DNA of 64,000 nucleotides, taken from contig CAYZMS010000019.1 of NCBI GenBank assembly GCA_964479625.1, forward strand, positions 1-64,000, read 5' to 3'. The first letter of the stretch is position 1. The number at the start of each line of letters is the position of its first letter. The position numbers and the translations under genes are program-made. The DNA comes from CAYZMS01 sp964479625 (GTDB lineage Bacteria; Bacteroidota; Bacteroidia; Chitinophagales; Saprospiraceae). Below the pieces are notes generated by a model. The model was given only the letters and a program-made list of their open reading frames with translations. It was not told where the DNA came from and ran no database searches. This document shows, in pieces, positions 17,632-25,700 of this stretch.

Positions 17632-18495
17632 ATGCGGCATGCAATCTGTCCACTCAGCGTGGTTCCCGTTCGAAATTCTTCTTCACATAAAAGTGAAATG
17701 ATCTCCCAGTTATTATTTGGCGAACTGGTCGAGATTATGGACACCAAAGGCCGACAGTGGTCCTGGGTGCGAAACCATAGCGACAACCTGGTCGGCTGGG
17801 TAGAAAGCAGCCAGCTCAAGCCGATCACCCCTTCAGAATTTGATAATTATCAACAGCATTTTTCCTACAGTTTGGAGTTAATGCAACCGGTAATGGGAGA
17901 TACCTTTTTTATTCCCATTACTTTAGGGGCTCGTCTGCCGGACTTTGATGGTATCCGTTTCCACCTGGGAGAATCTTTTTTCACCTTTAGCGGTCAAACC
18001 CTGAGCCCCGGGAATGTTCGGGCGGATAGCAGTTTTATTCTCAAGCTGGCCCGTCGATATTTGAATACTCCCTTTTTATGGGGAGGCCGTTCTCCCTTTG
18101 GGATGGATAGCGGGGGGCTGGTCCAAATGGTGTTCAGTATCGCAGGGCACAAGTTGCCCCGGGAGGCCATTCAACAGGTGGAGGTCGGAAAGACTATTGA
18201 CTTTATGGAGCAGGCGCAGCCCGGAGATATCGCTTTTTTTGAAAACCGGGCCGGCCGGATAACACATACCGGACTCCTAATGCCCAACGGCCGTATCATC
18301 CACGCTTTCGGTCGCGTCCGCATTGACTTGGTGGATCATTTCGGGATTTTTCAGGAGGAGACTGGCCGATACACCCACAAACTTCGCCTGATCCGCAGGG
18401 TACTTCCCAAAGAGTCCCAATCCATACTACCCGCGAATGAAGGGCTTTCTGCAAGATCCCGCCAGGTAGAATTATTCGAAAAAGAAAAATTGTAG
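17632..18495 (+). CDS. NlpC/P60 (C40) family protein with Ser in place of catalytic Cys
   Basis: This 287-residue protein has an N-terminal SH3-like part (ICPLSVVPVRNSSSHKSEMISQLLFGE, residues 5-31) and a C-terminal NlpC/P60 domain from about residue 130. The family normally cuts cell-wall peptides with a Cys-His-His/Asn triad in which the Cys lies in a G-x-D-C-S-G motif. Here the motif reads FGMDSGGLVQ, so residue 160 is Ser (codon AGC at 18109-18111). The two His positions remain (THTG His212 and IIHAFG His224). No signal peptide is seen. It is therefore either an inactive binding protein or a Ser variant. It is monocistronic. Confidence 0.85.
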   Translation: MRHAICPLSVVPVRNSSSHKSEMISQLLFGELVEIMDTKGRQWSWVRNHSDNLVGWVESSQLKPITPSEFDNYQQHFSYSLELMQPVMGDTFFIPITLGARLPDFDGIRFHLGESFFTFSGQTLSPGNVRADSSFILKLARRYLNTPFLWGGRSPFGMDSGGLVQMVFSIAGHKLPREAIQQVEVGKTIDFMEQAQPGDIAFFENRAGRITHTGLLMPNGRIIHAFGRVRIDLVDHFGIFQEETGRYTHKLRLIRRVLPKESQSILPANEGLSARSRQVELFEKEKL

Positions 18496-18639
18496 GGTAG
18501 GAGGTATGTCCTTAGCTGGACGGATTCCCGGGAAAGTCCTCCAGCATTGGAAGGTTCTTTTGCCGGCGCCGGTCGCATTTTCCGGTTGTACGTAATTAGC
18601 GGCGGTACTTTTCCTTCAAAAACGAAAAAACGACTTATA

Positions 18640-18975
18640 ATGACACTAAATAGTTTCGAGAACCTTCAGAATATCCCCGAGAAAGAGCTGGTTCCCGGTA
18701 TCTATGCGCGACTTTTGCACACGGAAGGCATGACTGTGGCCCATGTGCGGCTGGAAGGAGGAGCCATTTTACCGGAACACCAACACCCTCATGAGCAGGT
18801 AACCAATATACTGGAAGGAGAATTGGAGATGACCGTCAACGGTCAAACCAGGTTGTGTAAAGCAGGAGACATTGTTAAATTATATTCCAATGTGCCCCAT
18901 TCGGCCATCGCGAGAACAGCCTGCCGGGTGATCGATGTCTTCCATCCCGTCCGGGAGGACTATCGGGATCTTTGA
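18640..18975 (+). CDS. Small single-domain cupin protein
   Basis: A 111-residue protein with one conserved cupin barrel. Motif 1 reads GGAILPEHQHPHEQVTNILEGELEM, whose histidines and glutamate would bind a metal. Motif 2 is GDIVKLYSNVPHSAIA. Single-domain cupins of this kind have varied or unknown substrates, and no function can be assigned. I start at the ATG at 18640 because the homologous part begins MTLNSFENLQNIPE. An open frame reaching back to 18547 has no domain support. It stands alone between the NlpC/P60 gene and a minus-strand phosphoribosyltransferase. Confidence 0.85.
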   Translation: MTLNSFENLQNIPEKELVPGIYARLLHTEGMTVAHVRLEGGAILPEHQHPHEQVTNILEGELEMTVNGQTRLCKAGDIVKLYSNVPHSAIARTACRVIDVFHPVREDYRDL

Positions 18976-19049
18976 TTTTAGGGTGAAAAATAAAATGGAT
19001 TGGTCTTCGAGCTGACTGAAAATCAGCCATCAGCCATTATTCCTGGAGT

Positions 19050-19565
19050 TCATTGGTCTTTCTCCAGGTGTTCGACCAAAAAGGCACCCATTTCATCGCC
19101 TGGCAATATTTTCACCTCGATCATTTCATAGAGGGTAGTGGCCAGCGAAAGGCCGAGGTAATCAACCTTTACGGGAAAGGCTTTATGTTTTCGATCAACC
19201 AGAACACAGACTTCCACCTTTTCGGCTTGCGTCTCCAGTAGTGGCTTGCAGGCGTAAAAAATAGTACGGCCGCTCATGGCCACATCATCGATCACGATGA
19301 TGGTTTTCCCATTCAGTTCTTCCGCAGTCAGGTCGATTTCCGTACCTGACCTTAGAGGGTCCTGCGGACTGAGCCGTATGTGGGTAAGATGGATGGGGAT
19401 GTCGGTGAGTGTGCCCAGTTGGTCGTAAATCAATTCAGCAAAACGGTAGCCCCGCTCATTGATCCCTGCCAGGATAAGTTCCTTCGCTCCGAAATTATTT
19501 TCCAGCATCTGAATGGCCAGACGCTTGATTTTTTGTTGGATCTGATGGGCATTTAGTAATTTCAT
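19050..19565 (-). CDS. Type I phosphoribosyltransferase (PyrR-like)
   Basis: A 171-residue PRTase-fold protein. The PRPP-binding loop is plain: TIIVIDDVAMSGRTIFYA at about residues 89-106, preceded by LILAGINERGYRFAELI (the PPi loop region). Overall length and arrangement resemble PyrR, the UMP-dependent regulator and uracil phosphoribosyltransferase, but pyrimidine specificity cannot be shown from sequence. No pyr genes lie nearby, and I see no PyrR RNA target in this window. It is monocistronic and divergent from the iron-sulfur redox module. Confidence 0.82.
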   Translation of the reverse strand: MKLLNAHQIQQKIKRLAIQMLENNFGAKELILAGINERGYRFAELIYDQLGTLTDIPIHLTHIRLSPQDPLRSGTEIDLTAEELNGKTIIVIDDVAMSGRTIFYACKPLLETQAEKVEVCVLVDRKHKAFPVKVDYLGLSLATTLYEMIEVKILPGDEMGAFLVEHLEKDQ

Positions 19566-19699
19566 TGCTGCAGATGCTTAAAGACCTAAGGTTATAAATT
19601 TGAACGGAATGTAAAAATAGCAATCCCTTCCAATTTCCGCCTCTGCATTACTTGAAGATTTGTTAACCGAATATTATCTTAGCGAAAATTCGCTACTTC

Positions 19700-21031
19700 A
19701 TGATCGGACAAATAGCTTTCACCCTTATTACCCTTGCTGCCTTTGGTTTCGCTGCCTATCAGTTTCTAAAGCTTCGGCGCAATATACTTTTAGGGCAATC
19801 GGAACCCTTTACGGGCAGCCATTTGGTTGCCTTGCGAAATATGACCCTTGTCGCATTTGGGCAGTCCAGGATGTTTTCAAGGTGGATTCCCGCCCTGATG
19901 CATTTTTTTATTTACGCGGCCTTTGTGGTCACCCAGGTCGAGTTGATTGAAATATTGATTGATGGATTTACGGGGCAGCACCGCTTTTTCTTTCCCCTCT
20001 TGGGAGGTTTCTACACCTTCGTGATCAGTTTTATCGAAATATTATCCGTGTTGGCCCTGGTCGGAACCATCATATTCTTGATCCGAAGGAATGCTTTGCA
20101 CATTCCCCGCTTTCGAAAGGAGGAAATGAAGGGCTGGCCCTTTAAAGATGCCAATATTATTCTTATTCTGGAGATATTTTTGATCTTTTTCATCTTTTTG
20201 ATGAACAGTGCAGACATGGCTCTACACGACAATGAGTATGGTTTTGCTGTTAGCAAGTTTTTATCGCCCTTATGGGTCGGCACCTCGGAATCAACCCTAC
20301 ACCTGATGGAGCGAATAGGGTGGTGGGGACATGTTTTGGTTGTTTTCGCCTTTCTGAATTACCTTCCCGTCTCCAAGCACCTGCACATTTTGTTGGCCTT
20401 TCCAAATACTTATTTTGCCCGCCAACAGCCCAGGGGGGAAATGGACAATATGCCCGAGATCATGAATGAGGTGAAATCTATGATGGGGTTAAGTGAGGGC
20501 GAACCGGATATGAGTGAAGAGATTCCCGAGTTTGGTGCCAAAGATGTAATGGACCTGAGTTGGAAAAATCTTCTGGATGCTTACAGTTGCACGGAATGCG
20601 GGCGTTGCACTTCAGTTTGTCCGGCCAATCTAACCGGTAAAAAATTGTCGCCCCGAAAGATTCTGATGGACATTCGCGACCGGGCCACCGAAATCGGCAA
20701 AAAGCTGGATGAAGGGAATCCGGAGTATATTCGGGAAGACCTGCGAGGCGAAGGAGTCCAATTAAGCAAGGAGAACTTTGACGATGGCAAGAACTTGTTC
20801 GACTATATTAGCAGGGAAGAATTACATGCCTGCACCACTTGCAATGCCTGCGTTGAAGCCTGTCCGGTCCTGATAAACCCACTGGATCCCATATTGAAAA
20901 TGCGTCGCTATGAGATCCTGACCCTTTCGGAAGGCCCCCAGGATTGGCTGCCCATGTTTAATGCCATTGAAAATTCAGGAGCAGTTTGGTCAATGCCCGG
21001 AGAACGGTCCGACTGGGTAAAGGAGATATAA
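19700..21031 (+). CDS. Membrane-bound 4Fe-4S oxidoreductase subunit
   Basis: A 443-residue protein with about five or six membrane helices in the first 240 residues, like the cytochrome b-type gamma domain of respiratory reductases, then a cytoplasmic ferredoxin domain. The two 4Fe-4S motifs are CTECGRCTSVCPANL near residue 297 and CTTCNACVEACPVL near residue 378. With the CCG-domain protein downstream it resembles heterodisulfide-reductase/glycolate-oxidase-like electron-transfer modules common in Bacteroidota. These are thought to pass electrons, for example from ETF, to the quinone pool. That role is inference. Confidence 0.82.
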   Translation: MIGQIAFTLITLAAFGFAAYQFLKLRRNILLGQSEPFTGSHLVALRNMTLVAFGQSRMFSRWIPALMHFFIYAAFVVTQVELIEILIDGFTGQHRFFFPLLGGFYTFVISFIEILSVLALVGTIIFLIRRNALHIPRFRKEEMKGWPFKDANIILILEIFLIFFIFLMNSADMALHDNEYGFAVSKFLSPLWVGTSESTLHLMERIGWWGHVLVVFAFLNYLPVSKHLHILLAFPNTYFARQQPRGEMDNMPEIMNEVKSMMGLSEGEPDMSEEIPEFGAKDVMDLSWKNLLDAYSCTECGRCTSVCPANLTGKKLSPRKILMDIRDRATEIGKKLDEGNPEYIREDLRGEGVQLSKENFDDGKNLFDYISREELHACTTCNACVEACPVLINPLDPILKMRRYEILTLSEGPQDWLPMFNAIENSGAVWSMPGERSDWVKEI

Positions 21032-21087
21032 CTTTTGAATAACCTGAAGTCTGAAGGATATATTTTTAATCGAAAATCAGTAGTCTC

Positions 21088-21888
21088 TTGAGTACAACCG
21101 AAAATAACTTAAAAGTCCCCACCATGGCCGAATTACAGGCTGAGGGTCGTCAACCCGAACTACTGTTTTGGGTGGGCTGTGCCGGGAGCTTTGACGCACG
21201 CGCTCAAAAAGTTACGATCGCATTCGTAAAGATTCTGAATGCAGTGGGCATGGATTTTGCCATCCTGGGCAATGAAGAAAGCTGTACGGGTGATCCCGCC
21301 CGCAGAGCCGGCAACGAGTTCGTTTTTCAAATGCAGGCTTTACAGAATATTGAAACCCTGAACATGTATGGGGTCGAAAAGATCGTAACAGCCTGCCCGC
21401 ATTGTTTTAACACCCTGAAAAACGAATATCCTGCACTGGGCGGCTCCTATGAAGTGATCCATCATACTCAATTACTTCAACAATTGATCGATGCGGGACG
21501 TATTAAATTGAAGGAGGGAGGAACATTTAATGGGAAACGGATAACCTATCACGATTCCTGCTACCTGGGACGAGCCAATGGCATTTACGAAGCACCCAGA
21601 AAGGTTCTGGAAGCATTAGATGCCGAATTGGTGGAAATGAAACGTTGTCGAACCAAGGGGCTTTGCTGCGGTGCCGGTGGTGCCCAGATGTTCAAAGAGG
21701 ATGAACCTGGGGAAAAACGCATCAATATTGAACGGGCAGAAGAAGCCCTGGAAACCGGGGCCTCCATCATTGCTGCGAACTGCCCCTTTTGCCTCACCAT
21801 GATGGGGGACGGAATGAAAGCAAAGGAAAAACAGGATCAAGTAATGGTTTATGACCTTGCGGAACTGATCATTGATAATATTAATTAG
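21088..21888 (+). CDS. CCG-domain iron-sulfur protein (HdrB/LutA-like)
   Basis: This 266-residue cytoplasmic protein has two cysteine-rich CCG domains. The first holds LFWVGCAGSFDARAQK, EESCTGDPARRAGNE and VTACPHCFNTLKNEYP. The second holds HDSCYLGRANGIYEAPRK, LCCGAGGAQMF and AANCPFCLTMM. Such domains bind iron-sulfur clusters in heterodisulfide reductase HdrB and lactate-oxidation LutA. It follows the membrane 4Fe-4S subunit by 56 bp and the two probably form one complex. The start is TTG at 21088, which fits the conserved N-terminus (KVPTMAELQAEG); ATG at 21124 is the alternative. Confidence 0.86.
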   Translation: MSTTENNLKVPTMAELQAEGRQPELLFWVGCAGSFDARAQKVTIAFVKILNAVGMDFAILGNEESCTGDPARRAGNEFVFQMQALQNIETLNMYGVEKIVTACPHCFNTLKNEYPALGGSYEVIHHTQLLQQLIDAGRIKLKEGGTFNGKRITYHDSCYLGRANGIYEAPRKVLEALDAELVEMKRCRTKGLCCGAGGAQMFKEDEPGEKRINIERAEEALETGASIIAANCPFCLTMMGDGMKAKEKQDQVMVYDLAELIIDNIN

Positions 21889-21946
21889 TCTTGGGTTTTG
21901 ACCAAGTAAAAATCAAGACCCATACCGTTTTTATAAAAAATCAATA

Positions 21947-22426
21947 TTGGACACACAGCAAATACCCGATCACGCCAGAGTGTGGGTTTACCAGGCCAAC
22001 CGGCCCATCCCTGAATCCCTTTTACCTCAGGTAGAGGAAGCGGTGCAGGCTTTTGCTCGGCAGTGGGTAAGCCATAATCGCCAATTGCGTGCCTGGGGAA
22101 AGGTGGTGCATGGGCAGTTTATCGTTTTAATGGCGGATGAAAGCCAGGCCGGTGCCAGTGGGTGCTCTATTGATGCCTCTGTGCACTTTATCAAAACCTT
22201 GCAGGCCCAATTGGAGTTGGACTTTTTCGATCGAATGACCTTTACCTTGCTGGACGGGGACGAAGTAGTGAAAACACTATCTGCTGCCGATTTTTCCGAA
22301 GCCTTCCAGGAAGGTACGATCACCGGTGAAACGCTTGTTTTTGATCCTTTGGTGACCACTAAAAAAGCCTTCGATTCAGCATTTTTAAAACCGCTGAAGG
22401 AAAGTTGGCATGCGCGATTTGTATAG
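21947..22426 (+). CDS. Conserved Bacteroidota protein of unknown function
   Basis: A 159-residue soluble protein beginning with TTG at 21947 (MDTQQIPDHARVWVYQANRPI). It belongs to a small family conserved in Bacteroidota, and I recall its members as often labelled ABC transporter ATPase even though no Walker A or signature motif is present. It shows a conserved WVYQANR opening, LRAWGKVVHGQFIVLMADE, and ASGCSIDASVHFIK, where the Cys is usually kept. It lies 58 bp after the CCG-domain gene and is probably cotranscribed with it. Function is unknown. Confidence 0.72.
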   Translation: MDTQQIPDHARVWVYQANRPIPESLLPQVEEAVQAFARQWVSHNRQLRAWGKVVHGQFIVLMADESQAGASGCSIDASVHFIKTLQAQLELDFFDRMTFTLLDGDEVVKTLSAADFSEAFQEGTITGETLVFDPLVTTKKAFDSAFLKPLKESWHARFV

Positions 22427-22561
22427 GGATTCATCAAGTCTGGCTTGTATTTAGTCGTAAACTTTTCATCCAATAACATTTGGACCCTATCTTAAAGTGG
22501 TGTCTTTCCCCGCAAAGCCAAAAGGGAAAACCTGTGTTAAATTTGCGTTGATAAAGCGAAA

Positions 22562-23059
22562 ATGCTTTTGAAACGGTACCTTAAGTTAGGAACCATGCTT
22601 GGATCGGTAAAACGTTGGTTGGGTATTGAAGGAGTTAAGCTGGAATTAATTATTCCAGAAGTGCTGGATCGCCGTAGCGATCTGATCCGGGGTCATATAC
22701 GCATACAATCACTGAACCCACAAACCGTCAATGGGATAAAACTGGCGATGGTAGAGCGCTACGCCCGCGGCCGCGGTCAGGACCGCCTGACCGATGAATA
22801 CCAACTGGGGGAGTCCTATTTACCGGGCCCCTTTGTTATCCCTGCCGAAGAACCCGTCGATCTGGAGTTCGAATTACCCTTTTCCCTCTTGAAATCGAAT
22901 ATGGATGCTTTGGAAGAACGAAATTTTTTCCTGAGCGGGGTCGCAAAGGTTGCCAAATACTTCCAAAAGGCAGTATCCGAATATCGGATCGAAGCAGAAG
23001 CAAAGGTAGCCGGTACGGCACTCAATCCCTTCGATCGAAAAACCATCAAAATCAATTGA
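22562..23059 (+). CDS. Possible Spo0M/arrestin-fold protein
   Basis: A 165-residue protein with a beta-strand-rich pattern (VKLELIIPEVLDRRSDLIRGHIRIQS, then YLPGPFVIPAEEPVDLEFELPFSLL). It reminds me of the N-terminal arrestin-like domain of sporulation-control protein Spo0M, in which a strand is followed by a proline-containing hairpin and an extraction of the form FELP. Homology is uncertain and no active-site motif is seen. A TAAATTTG box at 22538-22545 is a likely -7 promoter element. It makes the ATG at 22562 nearly leaderless, so the ATG at 22595 (MLGSVKRWLG) may be the real start. Confidence 0.5.
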   Translation: MLLKRYLKLGTMLGSVKRWLGIEGVKLELIIPEVLDRRSDLIRGHIRIQSLNPQTVNGIKLAMVERYARGRGQDRLTDEYQLGESYLPGPFVIPAEEPVDLEFELPFSLLKSNMDALEERNFFLSGVAKVAKYFQKAVSEYRIEAEAKVAGTALNPFDRKTIKIN

Positions 23060-23107
23060 GGAGGGGTAACTTTATAGTGTTTACCTTCACCAAAGCGTAG
23101 CAGGCGG

Positions 23108-23983
23108 TTAATTTCCCCCTGGGATTAACTCTTCGGGGGCTTTGCCAAGGTTTTCGAGCAGGGTTTGGGCATCGTCCGCAAATTCGCTTTTTGGGTATTT
23201 CTTCAGGAATGCTGCATAGGCGACCCCCGCTGCCTCAAAATCCTTTAAGCCCTCATCCAGGCAAAATGCCTTCAGGAATAAGGCTTGTTCTGCCTGAGGA
23301 GCTCCTGAGTGTCGGTCAAGCAACAGATCGTACAATTCCAGCGCTTTGGTAAAGGCACCTGCCCCCATGGCAACTTCCCCTGCTTCCATCAGGTAATCAA
23401 CTGCTAAAGGGTGTTCTTGGGCAATAATGGCTGCATAGTAGCGGGCCCGTATAAACTGGCTGGCTGAAGATGCTGTATTTCTTCCGGTAGGGCCCAAGAG
23501 CGTCTCTTTGTAATCTTCCAGTAAATAAGTGAGGGTATTTGACGAGTCATCCCATTTCTCCTGTAGTCCCTGATGATCCGGAAAAGCAGTTAATCCGGCG
23601 GCGAAAATGGTGTTAGCAGTCCTTGGATTACTAAGGACCTCTTCGAAAATGGTTCCCAGGAAGAGGGCATTTTCCGCAGTTTGGCTGCCCTGGTGATGAT
23701 CTCGAATGGCCGTCTCCAGGGCTTCAATGGATTGGCTGTAGGCCCTCATTCGATAGTACAGACCCGCCTCCCGAAAGAGGTAATGAGAGATAGTTTCGTG
23801 CTTAGCCGGGAAAGTGACAGTAAAACTGTCATAAGCAGCAATCAAAGCTTCTGCCTGCTCAGGACTTGGCGATTCACCGGCCTCCGCCTCCAATTGTTCA
23901 ATTTCGTTTTTGAGTTGCTGATCGGGTTGACAGGCCGTGAAGGCCAGTGTAGCGGCCACTAGAAAAAAGACTTTCTTGAACAT
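23108..23983 (-). CDS. TPR-containing lipoprotein
   Basis: A 291-residue lipoprotein: the signal peptide ends in the lipobox LAFTAC, so Cys18 is the lipidated residue. The mature part is helical with tetratricopeptide-like repeats, for example YYRMRAYSQSIEALETAIRDHHQ, ALELYDLLLDRHSGAPQAEQALF, and AAFLKKYPKSEFADDAQTLLENLG near the end. The last repeat resembles BamD/YbgF-type repeats, which suggests an envelope-assembly or scaffold role, though no partner genes lie beside it. It is monocistronic and divergent from the photolyase gene. Confidence 0.8.
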   Translation of the reverse strand: MFKKVFFLVAATLAFTACQPDQQLKNEIEQLEAEAGESPSPEQAEALIAAYDSFTVTFPAKHETISHYLFREAGLYYRMRAYSQSIEALETAIRDHHQGSQTAENALFLGTIFEEVLSNPRTANTIFAAGLTAFPDHQGLQEKWDDSSNTLTYLLEDYKETLLGPTGRNTASSASQFIRARYYAAIIAQEHPLAVDYLMEAGEVAMGAGAFTKALELYDLLLDRHSGAPQAEQALFLKAFCLDEGLKDFEAAGVAYAAFLKKYPKSEFADDAQTLLENLGKAPEELIPGGN

Positions 23984-24055
23984 GGAGCCCTGCTTGTGGT
24001 TATTAAGTTGATTTTACAAAAAACGAAAAATAAGCATTCTTCAAAATTTTTATAG

Positions 24056-25399
24056 ATGGATAGCCCCCTTGCTTTATTTTGGTTTAGAAGGGACCTGCGA
24101 TTAGAGGATAACGCCGGACTTTATCATGCCTTGAAAGGAGACCTTCCGGTATTACCCGTTTTCATCTTCGATAAAAATATCCTGGACGAATTGGAAGACC
24201 AGGACGATGCCCGGCTTACCTTTATTCACCGGGCAGTGTCGGCTTTGCAAGAAAAACTGAAGGGGCAGGGTAGTGGCCTTTATGTAGCTTACGGCAAGCC
24301 CGAAGCAGTGCTTTCCCGATTGATGGAGACCTTTGACATCCGGGTGGTCTACACCAACCACGATTACGAACCCTATGCCAAAAAGCGCGATCAAGCGGTA
24401 AAGGAATTGCTTTCCGATAAAGGAATTGAATTTAAAACCTATAAAGACCAGGTGATCTTCGAAGGCTTGGAAGTGGAAAAGAAGGAAGGGGGAGCCTACA
24501 CCGTTTTTTCTCCATATGGTAGAATGTGGCGAAAGCGCTTTGGGGATCAAATGGTAAATCAACACCTCTCTTACTATTTCCAATCCTATCCAACAGAAGA
24601 CTATTTTTCGAATTTTGCAAAAGTCGAAGAACCCTTTGCGCTGCCAAGCCTGAAGGATATGGGGTTTCGGGAAAGTTCCATTCCTCTTCCGGATAAATCC
24701 GTCAAACAGGGTGTGATCAAAAACTACGACAAGACCAGGAATTTCCCGGCTGTGGAAAACGGAACATCCCGCCTGGGGATCCATTTTAGATTCGGTACCA
24801 TTAGCATCCGGGAAAAGGCTCGCAAAGCTCAAAAGCTCAATGATACCTACCTTAATGAGTTGATTTGGCGGGACTTTTACGCCATGATCCTGGATCAATT
24901 CCCACGGGTGGTACATCAATCTTTTCGACCGGAATACGATGCTATTGAATGGCGGAATAATGAAGAGGAGTTCGAAAAATGGAAAGCTGGAAAAACGGGC
25001 TTCCCAATGGTGGATGCCGGTATGCGCGAACTTGCGGAAACCGGCTATATGCATAACCGGGTTCGAATGCTGACGGCCTCTTTTTTAACCAAGCACCTTT
25101 TGATCGATTGGCGTTGGGGGGAAGCCTGGTTTGCGCGCAAATTGCTGGATTTTGAATTGTCTTCCAATAATGGAGGCTGGCAATGGGCAGCGGGCAGTGG
25201 TACCGATGCAGCGCCCTATTTTCGAATTTTCAACCCTACATCCCAACTGAAAAAATTTGATCCGGACCTGAAGTATGTCTGGGAATGGGTGCCAGAGTAC
25301 GACACGGACCAATACCCTAAGCCCATCGTCGATCATAAAGAAGCCAGGGAACGCTGCCTTCGGGTGTACAAGGAAGGTTTGGAACGGGGAAGACAATGA
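24056..25399 (+). CDS. phrB: Cryptochrome/photolyase family DNA repair enzyme
   Basis: A 447-residue flavoprotein of the class I photolyase/cryptochrome family, which uses blue light to reverse UV-induced pyrimidine dimers. The N-terminal antenna domain opens with LFWFRRDLRLEDNAGLYHAL. The FAD domain has LIWRDFYAMILDQFP, GFPMVDAGMRELAETGYMHNRVRM and the C-terminal segment from about residue 357 (FELSSNNGGWQWAAGSGTD and PYFRIFNP), with conserved tryptophans for electron transfer. The motif set favours a CPD photolyase, but cryptochrome function cannot be excluded. It is monocistronic and directly precedes the trp attenuator region. Confidence 0.93.
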   Translation: MDSPLALFWFRRDLRLEDNAGLYHALKGDLPVLPVFIFDKNILDELEDQDDARLTFIHRAVSALQEKLKGQGSGLYVAYGKPEAVLSRLMETFDIRVVYTNHDYEPYAKKRDQAVKELLSDKGIEFKTYKDQVIFEGLEVEKKEGGAYTVFSPYGRMWRKRFGDQMVNQHLSYYFQSYPTEDYFSNFAKVEEPFALPSLKDMGFRESSIPLPDKSVKQGVIKNYDKTRNFPAVENGTSRLGIHFRFGTISIREKARKAQKLNDTYLNELIWRDFYAMILDQFPRVVHQSFRPEYDAIEWRNNEEEFEKWKAGKTGFPMVDAGMRELAETGYMHNRVRMLTASFLTKHLLIDWRWGEAWFARKLLDFELSSNNGGWQWAAGSGTDAAPYFRIFNPTSQLKKFDPDLKYVWEWVPEYDTDQYPKPIVDHKEARERCLRVYKEGLERGRQ

Positions 25400-25460
25400 A
25401 GTGCTCTTTGCCAAGGAGTAACCTAGGATGGGTGCTTTAAAAAAAAAACTTTGAATTTCT

Positions 25461-25492
25461 TTGAAAATTTGCCAAACCTTCACCTATCTTTG
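25461..25492 (+). promoter_or_regulatory. Predicted Bacteroidota-type promoter of the trp operon
   Basis: A TTG at 25461-25463 and a TATCTTTG box at 25485-25492 match the Bacteroidota consensus (TTG near -33, TAnnTTTG near -7). They stand about 20 bp ahead of the trp leader peptide start at 25512. Position and motif agree, but the transcription start is not proven. Confidence 0.65.
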
Positions 25493-25511
25493 AAGGAGAA
25501 TTAAAAGCAAA

Positions 25512-25568
25512 ATGAATTTTCAAGCAAACAATTGGTGGTGGTATGCTATCCATTCGAGATCCGAGTGA
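25512..25568 (+). CDS. trpL: Tryptophan operon leader peptide
   Basis: The short frame from ATG at 25512 encodes MNFQANNWWWYAIHSRSE and then TGA. Three consecutive Trp codons (TGG TGG TGG at 25533-25541) in an 18-residue peptide, directly after a promoter and before a strong terminator and trpE, are the hallmark of ribosome-mediated transcription attenuation. When charged tRNA-Trp is scarce the ribosome should stall on these codons and change the downstream RNA fold. A purine-rich AAAAGCAAA lies just upstream of the ATG. Confidence 0.9.
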   Translation: MNFQANNWWWYAIHSRSE

Positions 25569-25592
25569 AGACTGCCTGCGTTTGCCAAACAT

Positions 25593-25636
25593 AATCAAAA
25601 GCGGCTTGTCGAGCACTCGACAAGCCGCTTTTGATT
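25593..25636 (+). terminator. trp attenuator terminator hairpin
   Basis: A near-perfect inverted repeat runs from 25593 to 25613 and from 25616 to 25636 (core AAAAGCGGCTTGTCGAG and its complement), followed by TTTTTA. Allowing for a loop of a few bases, the stem is about 19-20 bp. It ends 64 bp before trpE. The six bases CGAGTG at 25562-25567, at the end of the leader peptide frame, can pair with CACTCG at 25614-25619, a candidate antiterminator contact. Confidence 0.9.
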
Positions 25637-25700
25637 TTTAACTGTATGCAGAGGCTGTTGCGAAAAGGAAGGACCCAATTTTTGGAGCTACAAACCCCGG

